This document shows, piece after piece, positions 7,497 to 16,258 of a stretch of 64,000 nucleotides of DNA. The notes below the pieces were generated by a model. It saw nothing but the letters and a program-made list of their open reading frames with translations. It searched no databases and was not told the origin of the DNA. Location of the stretch: the NCBI GenBank assembly GCA_002321895.1, contig DCMZ01000003.1, positions 461,070 to 525,069 of the forward strand, in the 5' to 3' direction. This stretch comes from Bdellovibrionaceae bacterium UBA1609 (GTDB taxonomy: Bacteria > Bdellovibrionota > Bdellovibrionia > Bdellovibrionales > UBA1609). The translations under genes and the position numbers were made by a program. How positions within the stretch are numbered: the first letter of the stretch is position 1; each line of letters begins with the position of its first letter.

Positions 7497-8888
7497 ATGT
7501 TTTCCTTAGATAGAGACGGCGATACTATTTGTGCTGTGGCTACAGCACCCGGTGTTGGAGGTATTGCCGTCCTTCGGCTTAGCGGTAAAGATTCGCTGAA
7601 GATCATTAGCAAAGTTTGTTCTTTTATCCCGTCAAATCCTGAATCTCATAGGGTGTATTACGGGTTCTTTAAATCGAGTCAGTCCCAAGAAGAAATTGAT
7701 GAGGTGTTGGTGAGCTATTTTAAAGCGGGCCGCTCTTTCACCAATGAAGAAACCTTTGAGATCTCCTGTCATGGCGGATCCGTTGTCAGTCGGTCTATTT
7801 TGGAGTCTTTGATCGAAGCTGGAGCTCGGTTAGCGGAACCTGGTGAGTTCACTTATCGGGCTTTTATGAATGGCCGTATAGATCTGGTGCAGGCGGAAAG
7901 TGTATTGCAACTCATTGAGAGTGATAGCAAAAAGTCTGCTCGGTTATCGTTACGGCAGCTCAAGGGAGAACTTTCTGTAGAGTTACTCGAAATTGAAGAG
8001 CTATTAACGATCACCCTAGCCCACCTCGAAGCCAATATAGACTTTGCCGCAGAGGACATTCAAATTGAAAGTAATGACGAGTCGTTAAGTCGAGTTCGTC
8101 TAGCAATGGATAAGACCGATGTACTTTTAAGTAGTTATCGTGAGGGTCGATTGATCCAATCGGGTTTGAAGATTGCCCTGGTGGGTGAACCTAATGTGGG
8201 TAAATCCAGTTTGTTAAATGCATTGACTGCTGAAGAAAAAGCTATTGTTACTGATGTTCCTGGAACAACCAGAGATTTTGTGGAAAATCAGATCTCTGTT
8301 AATGGATTGCGGGTTCAGTTTATTGATACGGCCGGGTTGAGAGAAACTCAAGACAGAGTGGAAAAAATAGGCATTGATCGCACTTACAGTCTATTGGGTG
8401 ATGTGGATTACACATTTTTAGTCGTGGATTTAAATCAACCTCAGTGGATTGATGATTTACCTACTGAGCAGGCACCTTTGGTGGTGGTTGCTAATAAGTC
8501 CGATCTTGCTGGTGATTTGAACGAGAAAAAGCGGGAGTTATTGGAGTTATTGAGTCAAAAAAATGTAAACCCGGAGACTCCCGTATTTGTGGTATGCGCT
8601 CAAAAGCCGGAATCCTTAGGACCTATTCATGAGTATTTATTACAAATCACACAAAATGAATCTGCCGAGCATTCGGCGACAATCAGTCAGGCAAGACATT
8701 ATGAACTTTTGCAATCTTGCCGGCAAAATATGCAACATGCTTGGAACCATTTAGAGAATTCAGAAAGTCCGGATATTGTGGCTTTGGATCTGCAGCAAAG
8801 TTTAAAAGATCTGTTTGAAGTTTTAGGAAAACGCTTTGATGACGAGGTGATGGACCGGGTCTTCAAAGAGTTTTGTTTAGGAAAGTAA
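7497..8888 (+). CDS. mnmE: tRNA-modifying GTPase MnmE
   Basis: MnmE works with MnmG to install the carboxymethylaminomethyl group on uridine 34 of certain tRNAs. The 463-residue protein has an N-terminal formyl-THF-binding domain (FEISCHGG at 87-94, RAFMNGRIDLVQAE), a helical domain, and an inserted G domain with GEPNVGKSSLLNAL from residue 230, VPGTTRD, DTAGLR and NKSD. The C-terminus FCLGK carries the catalytic cysteine (family FCIGK). It is directly followed by mnmG three bases later, so the two partners are co-transcribed. Confidence 0.97.
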   Translation: MFSLDRDGDTICAVATAPGVGGIAVLRLSGKDSLKIISKVCSFIPSNPESHRVYYGFFKSSQSQEEIDEVLVSYFKAGRSFTNEETFEISCHGGSVVSRSILESLIEAGARLAEPGEFTYRAFMNGRIDLVQAESVLQLIESDSKKSARLSLRQLKGELSVELLEIEELLTITLAHLEANIDFAAEDIQIESNDESLSRVRLAMDKTDVLLSSYREGRLIQSGLKIALVGEPNVGKSSLLNALTAEEKAIVTDVPGTTRDFVENQISVNGLRVQFIDTAGLRETQDRVEKIGIDRTYSLLGDVDYTFLVVDLNQPQWIDDLPTEQAPLVVVANKSDLAGDLNEKKRELLELLSQKNVNPETPVFVVCAQKPESLGPIHEYLLQITQNESAEHSATISQARHYELLQSCRQNMQHAWNHLENSESPDIVALDLQQSLKDLFEVLGKRFDDEVMDRVFKEFCLGK

Positions 8889-8891
8889 GAC

Positions 8892-10757
8892 GTGGAAAAG
8901 TTTGATGTCATTGTTGTTGGTGCTGGTCATGCCGGTGTTGAGGCCGCTACGGTTTCAGCACGTATGGGTATGCGCACTTTAATGGTGACTTTAAAGTTAG
9001 ATAAAGTGGGCTATATGAGTTGCAACCCATCGATTGGTGGGTTGGCAAAAGGACATATGGTTAAAGAGATCGATGCTTTGGGTGGCGAAATGGCCAAAGC
9101 GGCCGATTATTCCACGGTACAATTTAAAAGATTAAATGCTTCCAAAGGCCCTGCGGTTCGGGGTAGCCGATCCCAATGCGATAAAGCCGTTTATTGTGAT
9201 TATATGGGTAAGCTTGTAAGCAACTATGAAAATTTAAGCATTTTACAAAATGAAGTACAGTCTCTCATTTTAGAAAAGGATCAATGTGTAGGTGTAAAAC
9301 TCATTGATGGCAGTGAAGTTCGTGGCCATTCCGTAATTTTAACTACCGGAACCTTTATGCGAGCAGTAATGCACATAGGTTTACAGAGAATTGAAGGTGG
9401 CCGAGTGGGTGAACAGGCCACTCTGGGTATTTCCGAACAAATGATGGAGTTTGGTTTCAAGGTGACCCGGTTAAAAACGGGAACACCCCCTCGCCTACTC
9501 AAATCTTCCATCGATTGGTCTAAAACGGAAGCCCACTGGGGCGATGAGGAGTTTCTCCCGTTTAGCTTTAACAGTGTACCCAAAATGCGCTTACCTCGGT
9601 TGGCCTGTTTTTTAAGCTATACCAATGAAGCAACTCATGAAATTATTCGGCAGAACTTAGATAAGAGCCCCATGTTTACAGGTGCCATTGAAGGCATGGG
9701 TCCACGCTATTGCCCTAGTATCGAAGATAAGATCACTCGGTTTGCCGATAAAACTCGTCATCAGACTTTCTTGGAACCGGAAGGGCACAATACAGATTTG
9801 ATCTATTTGCAGGGCATTTCTACTTCCCTACCCGAAGAGGTTCAGTATGAGTTTTTAAAAACAATACCTGGGCTTGAGAATGTTAAAATTATTCGTCCTG
9901 GATATGCTGTGGAGTATGACTTTATTGAACCCACACAGATTTGGGGAACTCTTGAAACTCGGGCTATTAAAAATTTATTTTTAGCAGGTCAAATTAATGG
10001 AACCAGCGGCTATGAAGAGGCTGCCGCTCAAGGGTTGATGGCTGGAATCAATGCCTCTTTAAAAATCAAAAATGCTCCAGAACTTATATTAGGCAGAGAG
10101 CAGGCCTATATTGGTGTGCTCATTGATGACTTGATCACCAAGGGAACCAAAGAACCTTATAGAATGATGACTTCTCGGGCAGAGTTTAGAATGGTTCTTC
10201 GAGAGGACAACGCATTGGATAGGTTATCCAAAATTGGATATGGGGTGGGTAGTCTGAGAGAAAAAGACTATTCAGTGATTAAGGGAATTCTTGATCAAAG
10301 AATACAGTTTAAAAAATCACTCCAAGAAAAAAAGATCACCCCTACCCCAGAAACTCAGGATAAATTAAAGCAGCTAGGCACGCCTGTTCTATTAAAGCCT
10401 ATTAATTTAGATGAGTTACTGCGGCGCAGTGAAGTAAAAAGTGAGGATATGTCTCGCTTTGGAATAGATGTTCCTGAATCAAAATGGGTCAAGGATCCTG
10501 TTGAGATCGATGTGAAGTACCAAGGGTATATAAAACGTCAGGAAGATCTAATTAATCAGGCCAAAAGGCTTGAACAAATGCAGATGCCTGCCGATATAGA
10601 ATATTCAAGAGTCAAAGGACTCTCGAGAGAAGAAGTAGAAAAGTTATCCAGCGTATGCCCCCGCACCCTTGGCCAAGCACAAAGAATTTCTGGTGTTAAT
10701 CCATCAGCCATCCAATCCCTACTCATTCACTTGAAGTCTATGAAGAGGAACGTTTAG
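8892..10757 (+). CDS. mnmG: tRNA wobble-uridine modification enzyme MnmG (GidA)
   Basis: MnmG is the FAD-dependent partner of MnmE in tRNA U34 modification. It has 621 residues, the full family length. The FAD-binding GAGHAGVEAA motif lies near residue 12, followed by SCNPSIGGLAKGH and the family stretch GGRVGEQATLGIS; the C-terminal helical domain ends AQRISGVNPSAIQSLLIHL. The start is GTG 8892, with a weak AGGAAAG site that overlaps the end of mnmE. The rsmG start lies 13 bases beyond its stop. Confidence 0.97.
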   Translation: MEKFDVIVVGAGHAGVEAATVSARMGMRTLMVTLKLDKVGYMSCNPSIGGLAKGHMVKEIDALGGEMAKAADYSTVQFKRLNASKGPAVRGSRSQCDKAVYCDYMGKLVSNYENLSILQNEVQSLILEKDQCVGVKLIDGSEVRGHSVILTTGTFMRAVMHIGLQRIEGGRVGEQATLGISEQMMEFGFKVTRLKTGTPPRLLKSSIDWSKTEAHWGDEEFLPFSFNSVPKMRLPRLACFLSYTNEATHEIIRQNLDKSPMFTGAIEGMGPRYCPSIEDKITRFADKTRHQTFLEPEGHNTDLIYLQGISTSLPEEVQYEFLKTIPGLENVKIIRPGYAVEYDFIEPTQIWGTLETRAIKNLFLAGQINGTSGYEEAAAQGLMAGINASLKIKNAPELILGREQAYIGVLIDDLITKGTKEPYRMMTSRAEFRMVLREDNALDRLSKIGYGVGSLREKDYSVIKGILDQRIQFKKSLQEKKITPTPETQDKLKQLGTPVLLKPINLDELLRRSEVKSEDMSRFGIDVPESKWVKDPVEIDVKYQGYIKRQEDLINQAKRLEQMQMPADIEYSRVKGLSREEVEKLSSVCPRTLGQAQRISGVNPSAIQSLLIHLKSMKRNV

Positions 10758-10770
10758 TGGGAGTGGACTG

Positions 10771-11481
10771 TTGATATATAAAAATGGAGTGCTGATTAGT
10801 CAGGGTAATCAAAGTGGTCATGGTGGTGAGCCTATTCAAGTAGTCAGTACACCTCATTGGAGGTTGGAAGATTGGTTTGGAGAACTTTTTTCTAATGACC
10901 AATACCAGAGATTCAAAAATTATTGGGAACATCTTATCCAATACAATAAAACCATTAATTTAATTTCGGATTCAACCATCCGAAGCGCAGACGAAATTCA
11001 TTTTGCGGATAGTATTATTGCTTTTGAGGCTTTTAAAGAGCTCAATAAGTCCCCTACTGTTTACGACATTGGCTCTGGCAATGGTTTTCCAGGATTAATT
11101 TTTGCCATGCTAGATCCAGACGTAAATTATGTTCTGATAGACAAGGATATGCGCAAAGTAGAATTTTTAAAGATTATGATTGCTAAGCTAAGGGTATCCA
11201 ATGCTGAAGCAAGGCACATGTTGGTTGAAGATCTGCCGGATGGTTCTATACAAAGTGCTGTTTCTCGAGCTTATGCACCCCTGGGCCGGTCTTTGGTGCA
11301 GTTGCGGAGTAAGTTTGCCTCGGGCGGGCTGTATATTAACTTAAAGTCGGACTCCTGGGCCCAAGAAGTAGGTCAACTACCCGTTCAAATCTGTAAGTAT
11401 TGGGATCAGGGACTGGTTGGGTCCTATGATCTACCCGATTCAAAGCGCAGATACTATATTATTAAGTCCACGAAGGCGTGA
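10771..11481 (+). CDS. rsmG: 16S rRNA (guanine-527 N7) methyltransferase RsmG
   Basis: RsmG methylates G527 of 16S rRNA using S-adenosylmethionine. The SAM-binding motif VYDIGSGNGFPGL is plain, followed by LIDKDMRKVEFL, and the helix YWEHLIQYNKTINLIS is typical of the N-terminus. TTG 10771 is supported by GGGAG eight bases upstream, giving 236 residues; this adds about 25 residues before the usual family start, so a later start is possible. It closes the yidC-to-rsmG run and ends about 20 bases before the first parS site. Confidence 0.93.
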   Translation: MIYKNGVLISQGNQSGHGGEPIQVVSTPHWRLEDWFGELFSNDQYQRFKNYWEHLIQYNKTINLISDSTIRSADEIHFADSIIAFEAFKELNKSPTVYDIGSGNGFPGLIFAMLDPDVNYVLIDKDMRKVEFLKIMIAKLRVSNAEARHMLVEDLPDGSIQSAVSRAYAPLGRSLVQLRSKFASGGLYINLKSDSWAQEVGQLPVQICKYWDQGLVGSYDLPDSKRRYYIIKSTKA

Positions 11482-11500
11482 AGATGAGATCATTGGGTGA

Positions 11501-11516
11501 TGTTCCACGTGGAACA
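11501..11516. promoter_or_regulatory. parS centromere site 1
   Basis: TGTTCCACGTGGAACA is a perfect 16-bp palindrome and matches the conserved chromosomal parS that ParB binds. It lies between rsmG and the stop codon of the lipoprotein gene, about 640 bp from parA. An identical second copy lies at 12046-12061. Confidence 0.95.
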
Positions 11517-12029
11517 TCACTCTTCAGCCACTTTATAGTCCTTGGGATCATATTGTGAGGACTTATCAAACAGTTTCGGAACACGATTGTTCCAATTTAA
11601 GTCAGCCTTAACGAGTTTCTTGTTTACTATATAAAATCTGAATTCCTCGGGATCAGGCCATTTGGTACCATTCATCCGAGCCAATTTGTAGGCTTTCCGG
11701 GACTCATACATCCTTCGTTCCATGCGGATCCTCAAATAGCGTGTTTGCTTTTCAAATACTCGAATTTGCGCCCGCCGCTTCTTAATATCTCGACGCGTGG
11801 CCACACGCTCTACAGAGTGTGGTTGTGTTTTGTCTAGCTTCTCTTGCGACTCTTTAAAATATCCCTGAAACTCCTCCAAAGCCGCCTTGGAGGCCTCGTA
11901 GTCCTGTTTTAGATCGAGATAGATTCTGTCTCTTAACTCAGGGTTTGGGTCCTCGTTTTCGCACCCCAAAAACAAAAAACAGCAGAGGGGTAGCACAATC
12001 AACTTGTACATTTTACTTTTTGATAGCAT
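11517..12029 (-). CDS. Predicted lipoprotein between two parS sites
   Basis: The product (about 170 residues) begins with a short signal peptide and a lipobox ending LFLGC, so it should be a lipidated membrane protein. The rest is highly charged and helical, with a long Lys/Arg/Glu-rich stretch (about residues 60-120) likely to form a coiled coil. No domain is recognised. A longer frame starts MFHVEH at 12062, but those codons are the parS palindrome itself, so that start is probably false. ATG 12029 has AGAG five bases upstream and leads straight into the signal peptide. The gene body fits exactly between the two parS sites and runs opposite to its neighbours. Confidence 0.75.
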   Translation of the reverse strand: MLSKSKMYKLIVLPLCCFLFLGCENEDPNPELRDRIYLDLKQDYEASKAALEEFQGYFKESQEKLDKTQPHSVERVATRRDIKKRRAQIRVFEKQTRYLRIRMERRMYESRKAYKLARMNGTKWPDPEEFRFYIVNKKLVKADLNWNNRVPKLFDKSSQYDPKDYKVAEE

Positions 12030-12045
12030 TTTATCTCTATTCTTG

Positions 12046-12061
12046 TGTTCCACGTGGAACA
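12046..12061. promoter_or_regulatory. parS centromere site 2
   Basis: This is a second perfect TGTTCCACGTGGAACA, 80 bases before the parA start and upstream of the opposing lipoprotein gene. ParB binding and spreading from here would cover both the parA promoter and the lipoprotein promoter. Confidence 0.95.
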
Positions 12062-12141
12062 TATCGGAAGGTTCTGGCCTAAGATTGAGTCCAGAGCCCC
12101 GACTTTAGAGAGTAAAACGGGGTTAAAACCAAGGAGACGGC

Positions 12142-13086
12142 ATGTCTAGAGTGATATGTATAGCAAATCAGAAGGGTGGGGTTGGAAAAACGACCACTTC
12201 AGTGAATTTGGCTGCAGCACTGGCCTCACTGGGAAGAAAAGTACTTATTGTGGATATGGATCCTCAGGGAAATGCTTCTAGTGGGTTAGGAGTGAAGCGC
12301 TACGAAAACCAGGATGGCAATGCATATCATGTGCTCATTGGTGAAAAAGAGATTGCGGAGACAGTTCAGAAGACCAAATTAGAAGGGCTTCATGTAGTAG
12401 CTGCTAATCCGGACCTTGTTGGAGCGGAAATTGAGTTAGTAGATATGCCACAGAGGGAATATCGATTGAAAAATGAACTAGCGAAAGTGGCTTCAGTCTA
12501 TGACTACGTACTTATAGATTGTCCTCCCTCACTTGGACTCTTAACTGTAAATGCTTTGTGCGCAGCCAATACATTTTTGGTTCCATTGCAATGTGAGTAT
12601 TATGCCCTTGAAGGTCTCAGCCAGCTTTTAAATACAGCTGGATTGATTAAAAAGAGTTTGAATCAGGATTTAAAAATTGAAGGCATTGTTCTCACGATGT
12701 TTGATAAGAGAAACAATTTAAGTCACCAGGTAGTGACTGAAATTCAAAGCCATTTTGGCGACAAGGTTTTTAAATCTATTATTCCAAGAAATGTCCGCCT
12801 TAGTGAAGCGCCGAGTCATGGCCAGTCCATTTTTGATTATGATCGTAGGTCTATCGGAGCCAAGAAATACTTAGAGCTTGCTCAAGAGCTGGATGACAAA
12901 GTGTATGGTGTGGCCCAAAAAGTCGAAGAGGTGGTTAAGGCAGAAAACCAACAAGAGTCCATCTCTGAGCCGGAAATAGAAAAAGTGGAAGATAAAAAAG
13001 TTGAACTTCAAGAAGACACAGAGAGTGAAGCGATGGTGCCGCCATCTATACCTGTTAGCGAGCTAGATGGAGGAGCAAATGTCTAA
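12142..13086 (+). CDS. parA: Chromosome-partitioning ATPase ParA
   Basis: ParA is a Walker-type ATPase that moves ParB-parS complexes along the nucleoid. The deviant Walker A KGGVGKTT lies at residues 11-18, with VDMDPQGNASSGLG and VLIDCPPSLGLLTVNAL following. The core ends near residue 258. A further tail of about 55 residues is very rich in Glu, Lys and Val and probably disordered; typical chromosomal ParA proteins end near 255-265. AAGGAG precedes ATG 12142. The stop overlaps the parB start by eight bases. Confidence 0.96.
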   Translation: MSRVICIANQKGGVGKTTTSVNLAAALASLGRKVLIVDMDPQGNASSGLGVKRYENQDGNAYHVLIGEKEIAETVQKTKLEGLHVVAANPDLVGAEIELVDMPQREYRLKNELAKVASVYDYVLIDCPPSLGLLTVNALCAANTFLVPLQCEYYALEGLSQLLNTAGLIKKSLNQDLKIEGIVLTMFDKRNNLSHQVVTEIQSHFGDKVFKSIIPRNVRLSEAPSHGQSIFDYDRRSIGAKKYLELAQELDDKVYGVAQKVEEVVKAENQQESISEPEIEKVEDKKVELQEDTESEAMVPPSIPVSELDGGANV

Positions 13087-14131
13087 TAAATCCCAACAAA
13101 AAGGAAAAACAAAAGGACTAGGCCGAGGTCTAGGTAGCTTAATTGGCGAAAACACCCGTGTAGATGTTTTTTCAAAAGAGGCTGAGAAAAAAGAGGCGGC
13201 GACAACTAAAGCTAAAATAATTAGTCGACCAGGTGATGTTGAAATTTCAGTTAAAACTCCAGCTCCAGAGGAGGCTAAACAGGCTCTGAAAACTGCGGTT
13301 GAGGCTCGAATCCCTGATAAAGCGCGCATCTGGAATGTAGATATTGCGAATGTATATCCAAACGCTGATCAGCCTAGAAAAGTCTTTACTGAAGAGGCCA
13401 TTAAAGAGCTGTCAGCATCAGTAAAAGAAAAGGGAATTTTACAGCCAATTGTTTGTCGTAGGCAGGGTGAAAATAAATTTGAAATTATTGCGGGTGAGCG
13501 AAGATGGAGAGCTGCTCAGGCGGCTGGACTTCATGAAGTACCTGTAATTATTAAAGAAACTACAAACCAAGAGGCTTTGGAGCTCGCGTTAATTGAAAAT
13601 ATCCAAAGACAGGATTTAAATCCCATTGAAGAGGCGGAAGCCTACGACCATCTCATGCGAGAGTATAATCTCACCCAACAACAGTTGGCAGAACGCATGG
13701 GTAAAGAGCGTGCTACCGTAGCCAACTTGCTTCGCCTCAACGGCCTTTCTAAGGATGTTAAATCCATGGTTATGGCGAGAGAGCTGTCTCTGGGCCAGGC
13801 GAAAGTCCTTCTTGGCATTAATGAGGATAAGCTTCAGCGCAAAGCAGCCCGAAAAATCATTAAAAATGGTTTGAGTGTGCGCCAAACCGAAAAATTGGTT
13901 CAAAAGCTAAAAGGAGGCGGGGACCTTAGCGAAGCCATAGAATCCAAACCTGAATCTGCAGGGGTGGCCAAGAAATTGATCCGTGGACTAGAAGAAGATC
14001 TACAAAAAACCGTTGGGTCGAAAGTGTCCATTGATTACAACAAAGGAAAGGGTAAAATCTCTTTAAGTTTTTACAGTGACGATGAGCTAAATACATTTGT
14101 TGAGAGGCTGAAAAAGGGATGGCAGAAGTAA
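13079..14131 (+). CDS. parB: ParB centromere-binding CTPase
   Basis: ParB binds parS, clamps onto DNA using CTP and spreads. The start MSNKSQQKGKTKGLGRGLGSLIG carries the basic GRGLGSL tract that stimulates ParA. The N-terminal domain shows QPRKVF, GERRWRAAQAAG and ENIQRQDLNPIEEAEAY; the HTH domain shows LTQQQLAERMGKERATVANLLRL; the C-terminus is the dimerisation domain. ATG 13079 is preferred to ATG 13067 because GGAGG lies at ideal spacing before it. The 3' end overlaps the bactofilin gene by 13 bases. Confidence 0.97.
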   Translation: MSNKSQQKGKTKGLGRGLGSLIGENTRVDVFSKEAEKKEAATTKAKIISRPGDVEISVKTPAPEEAKQALKTAVEARIPDKARIWNVDIANVYPNADQPRKVFTEEAIKELSASVKEKGILQPIVCRRQGENKFEIIAGERRWRAAQAAGLHEVPVIIKETTNQEALELALIENIQRQDLNPIEEAEAYDHLMREYNLTQQQLAERMGKERATVANLLRLNGLSKDVKSMVMARELSLGQAKVLLGINEDKLQRKAARKIIKNGLSVRQTEKLVQKLKGGGDLSEAIESKPESAGVAKKLIRGLEEDLQKTVGSKVSIDYNKGKGKISLSFYSDDELNTFVERLKKGWQK

Positions 14132-14514
14132 CCGTTTCCAAAACTGAAGATATATTAGAATATTCCGCTCGATCTGGTCGACAGGTGGAATTGGGTCAGG
14201 TCACAGCCCTAATGGATAAAGGAGCTTCTTTTGAGGGGCGTCTTACGTTTGAGGGCACTGTTCGCATTGGTGGAGAGTTTTCGGGAGAAATCTTCACCAA
14301 CGACACCTTGGTGATTGATGAAAATGCTAGGGTAGAGGCTCAAATCGAAGCCGATACGGTGATTATCAGTGGTTTCACCAAAGGCAATATTTTTGCTCGG
14401 CGTAGAGTAATCATGCATCCACCGGCCATTTTCGTAGGAACCGTCACTACACCAAGCCTTCAGATCGATGAAGGTGTTGTCTTTGAGGGTGCCTCCTACA
14501 TGCCGAAAAACTAA
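14119..14514 (+). CDS. Bactofilin
   Basis: Bactofilins polymerise without nucleotide into filaments that serve as scaffolds near the membrane or at cell poles. The 131-residue protein has a short N-terminal tail and a central beta-helix (about residues 35-125) with repeating units such as GRLTFEGTVRIGGEFSGEI and TLVIDENARVEAQIEAD. The start overlaps the parB end, so it is probably translated with it. In Myxococcus, bactofilins organise ParABS at the poles, and the linkage here suggests a similar job. That role is inference. Confidence 0.92.
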   Translation: MAEVTVSKTEDILEYSARSGRQVELGQVTALMDKGASFEGRLTFEGTVRIGGEFSGEIFTNDTLVIDENARVEAQIEADTVIISGFTKGNIFARRRVIMHPPAIFVGTVTTPSLQIDEGVVFEGASYMPKN

Positions 14515-14536
14515 AAAAGGTACCGGACACCTTTTT
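14514..14536 (+). terminator. Hairpin at the bactofilin stop codon
   Basis: An A-tract, GGT, a seven-base loop, ACC and a T-tract form a stem of about eight pairs, starting in the bactofilin stop codon. It resembles the GGTGCC/GGCACC palindrome found elsewhere in the window, with a changed centre. It probably ends parAB-bactofilin transcription. Confidence 0.6.
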
Positions 14537-14631
14537 CGTATGCAGTGCATCCCAAACCAGAAAAAATAAAGTGCGCCAGCAACCATTTACGCAAGCAACG
14601 CTTTCCCGTGGGAAGCGCAGCTTTCGAAAAT

Positions 14632-14644
14632 AGTGCCTGGCACT
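14632..14644. repeat. Short palindrome AGTGCCTGGCACT
   Basis: This is a copy of the recurring GTGCCTGGCAC palindrome, in the 200-bp gap between bactofilin and the ATP synthase genes. An A-rich stretch precedes it and a T-tract follows directly. It lies about 70 bases before the b' gene and may mark leftover repeat DNA or a weak terminator. Confidence 0.6.
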
Positions 14645-14714
14645 TTAAGCTTGCCCTCATTGCTGTGAAATGTTACCTCAAAGGCCCAAAATACACGCCA
14701 GAGGACCGTTTAAA

Positions 14715-15158
14715 ATGGATTCTATCCTAAACCTGCTAAAGACGCTGGAACTTGATTCGACAATTTTCATTCAATTTGGAATCTTTCTATTGGCTTATTT
14801 GCCAATTAAATTGCTTGTGTTTAAGCCCTATTTTGAGGCTTACAAAGAACGCCTACGCCGTACTGAAGGTAATCAGCAAGATTCAGAAAGCTTCCTAAAA
14901 GAAGCCAATGAACTGAAAGAAAAGCTTGAGGTGCGCACCCGTGAGGTGAATGCCGAGTACAAGACTATATATGATACCGGTCGTAATGCTGCTCTTAAAG
15001 AACAAGAGGGCATCTTGAGCACTGCCAGATCCAAGGCAAAAACGGAAATGGATTCAGCGAGAGAAAATATTGCTCAACAATTTGAAAGTGCAAAAAAACA
15101 GATTCAATCGGATGTGGCTGACATGGGAGAAATCATTGTCGGCAAAATGATGCAATAG
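14715..15158 (+). CDS. atpF': ATP synthase F0 subunit b'
   Basis: This 147-residue protein has one N-terminal membrane helix (about residues 14-34) and then a long charged helix rich in Glu, Lys and Ala, the plan of F0 b-type stalk subunits. With the next gene it forms a b/b' pair, an arrangement known from Alphaproteobacteria, cyanobacteria and Deltaproteobacteria-like lineages. ATG 14715 has AGAGGA upstream; an earlier in-frame ATG at 14670 would add 15 residues without similarity. Which of the two stalk genes deserves the prime is uncertain. Confidence 0.85.
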   Translation: MDSILNLLKTLELDSTIFIQFGIFLLAYLPIKLLVFKPYFEAYKERLRRTEGNQQDSESFLKEANELKEKLEVRTREVNAEYKTIYDTGRNAALKEQEGILSTARSKAKTEMDSARENIAQQFESAKKQIQSDVADMGEIIVGKMMQ

Positions 15159-15713
15159 ATGGGAAACGGAATGAGACTATTAATAATCGCATCTCTACTC
15201 TTTTCATCGACCACAGCATTGGCTGCTGGGGATGGAATACCTGTAGGGTTCGTCATTAAGCAAGTGGTTCACTTTTCTGCATTCGCCGTCATCTTGGGCT
15301 GGCTTGTAGTTAAAAAAGTGGTTCCAATGATCGCGGCCAAAAAAGAAGAGTTTTTAACGTTAATGAAAAAAGCGGAAGCCTCAAAAGCGGAAGCGGAGAA
15401 GTTAAGATCTGAGTTTCGACAAAAATTGGATGAGTTGGAAAACACTAAGACTCAAACTATTGATCAAGCTCGCACTGAAGCAGAAGCCATTAAAAATAAA
15501 ATTTTAAAGGAAGCCCAGGAGGCGTCCGCAAAAATGATTTCGGATGCCATGAATACGGTTCAGTACGAAGTGGATAAGGCGAAAACTGAATTACGCCAAA
15601 GTTTGCTTGAAGAATCTATTTCAGCGGCAGAAGAGGCACTTAAAAAGAAAAATGCCAATGAAATGGCGAACCTTGATAAGCACTTTGTTGAGAAAATTCA
15701 GGTGGTGCAATAA
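15159..15713 (+). CDS. atpF: ATP synthase F0 subunit b
   Basis: The product (184 residues) opens with a cleavable-looking signal (LLIIASLLFSSTTALAA), followed by a membrane helix (FSAFAVILGWLVV) and a long coiled coil ending in a short helix that would contact delta. A signal peptide before the b helix is seen in several Deltaproteobacteria-like ATP synthases. ATG 15159 abuts the b' stop; ATG 15171 is an equally good start. The stop overlaps the delta start. Confidence 0.88.
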   Translation: MGNGMRLLIIASLLFSSTTALAAGDGIPVGFVIKQVVHFSAFAVILGWLVVKKVVPMIAAKKEEFLTLMKKAEASKAEAEKLRSEFRQKLDELENTKTQTIDQARTEAEAIKNKILKEAQEASAKMISDAMNTVQYEVDKAKTELRQSLLEESISAAEEALKKKNANEMANLDKHFVEKIQVVQ

Positions 15714-16258
15714 TGAGATATTCAGAGGTTTCCGCACGGTACGCAAAATCTATATATGATCTAGCTCAAGAGTCTGGTTCTCGGCAGCAAGTGTTTGAGG
15801 AGCTACAGGCCTTAAGATCCGCATTTCATAAAGATGCCACCATCAAAGACTATATATATTCCGACTTTGTAACAGCTGATTTGAAAGAGAAGGCTCTCAA
15901 TGCGAGCCTGGATAGCAAAACCACAGATTTGGTTAAAAACTTTGTGTTGTTATTGGCCCGAAGAGGACGCCTTCAATTGATTGATGAAATCATAGATGCT
16001 TTTCAGGCGACGAGTGATGAAGCCCACGGAGTGACTCGTGGAACGGTGAAAGCTGCTTCGGCACTATCGGAAGACCAACAAAGAGCTATTGAAGAAAAAA
16101 TCGCCGATGTGACGGGCAAAAAAGTGATCCTAAATTATGAATTGGATCCCAGCGTGATCGGCGGATTGATCGCCGAAGTTGGTGGTTACGTATTTGATGA
16201 CACTGTCATTACTCATTTAAGAAGATTAAAAGATGATTTAAAGAGGAGAGCACACTAG
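15713..16258 (+). CDS. atpH: ATP synthase F1 subunit delta
   Basis: Delta links the outer stalk to the top of the alpha/beta hexamer. The 181-residue length fits. The family features are the helical start (EVSARYAKSIYDLAQE) and the C-terminal LDPSVIGGLIAEVGGYVFDDTV. Its first base is the last base of the atpF stop (TAATG), and it ends immediately before atpA, so it sits in a tightly coupled operon. Confidence 0.96.
   Translation: MRYSEVSARYAKSIYDLAQESGSRQQVFEELQALRSAFHKDATIKDYIYSDFVTADLKEKALNASLDSKTTDLVKNFVLLLARRGRLQLIDEIIDAFQATSDEAHGVTRGTVKAASALSEDQQRAIEEKIADVTGKKVILNYELDPSVIGGLIAEVGGYVFDDTVITHLRRLKDDLKRRAH

Noticed and set aside
12030..12062. Start of the lipoprotein at 12062 (MFHVEH)
   Set aside because: These codons are the parS palindrome. 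A later ATG with a ribosome-binding site leads straight into the signal peptide.
14545..14730. 61-codon frame between bactofilin and b'
   Set aside because: It covers palindromic repeat DNA and overlaps the b' start in another frame; no support as a gene.
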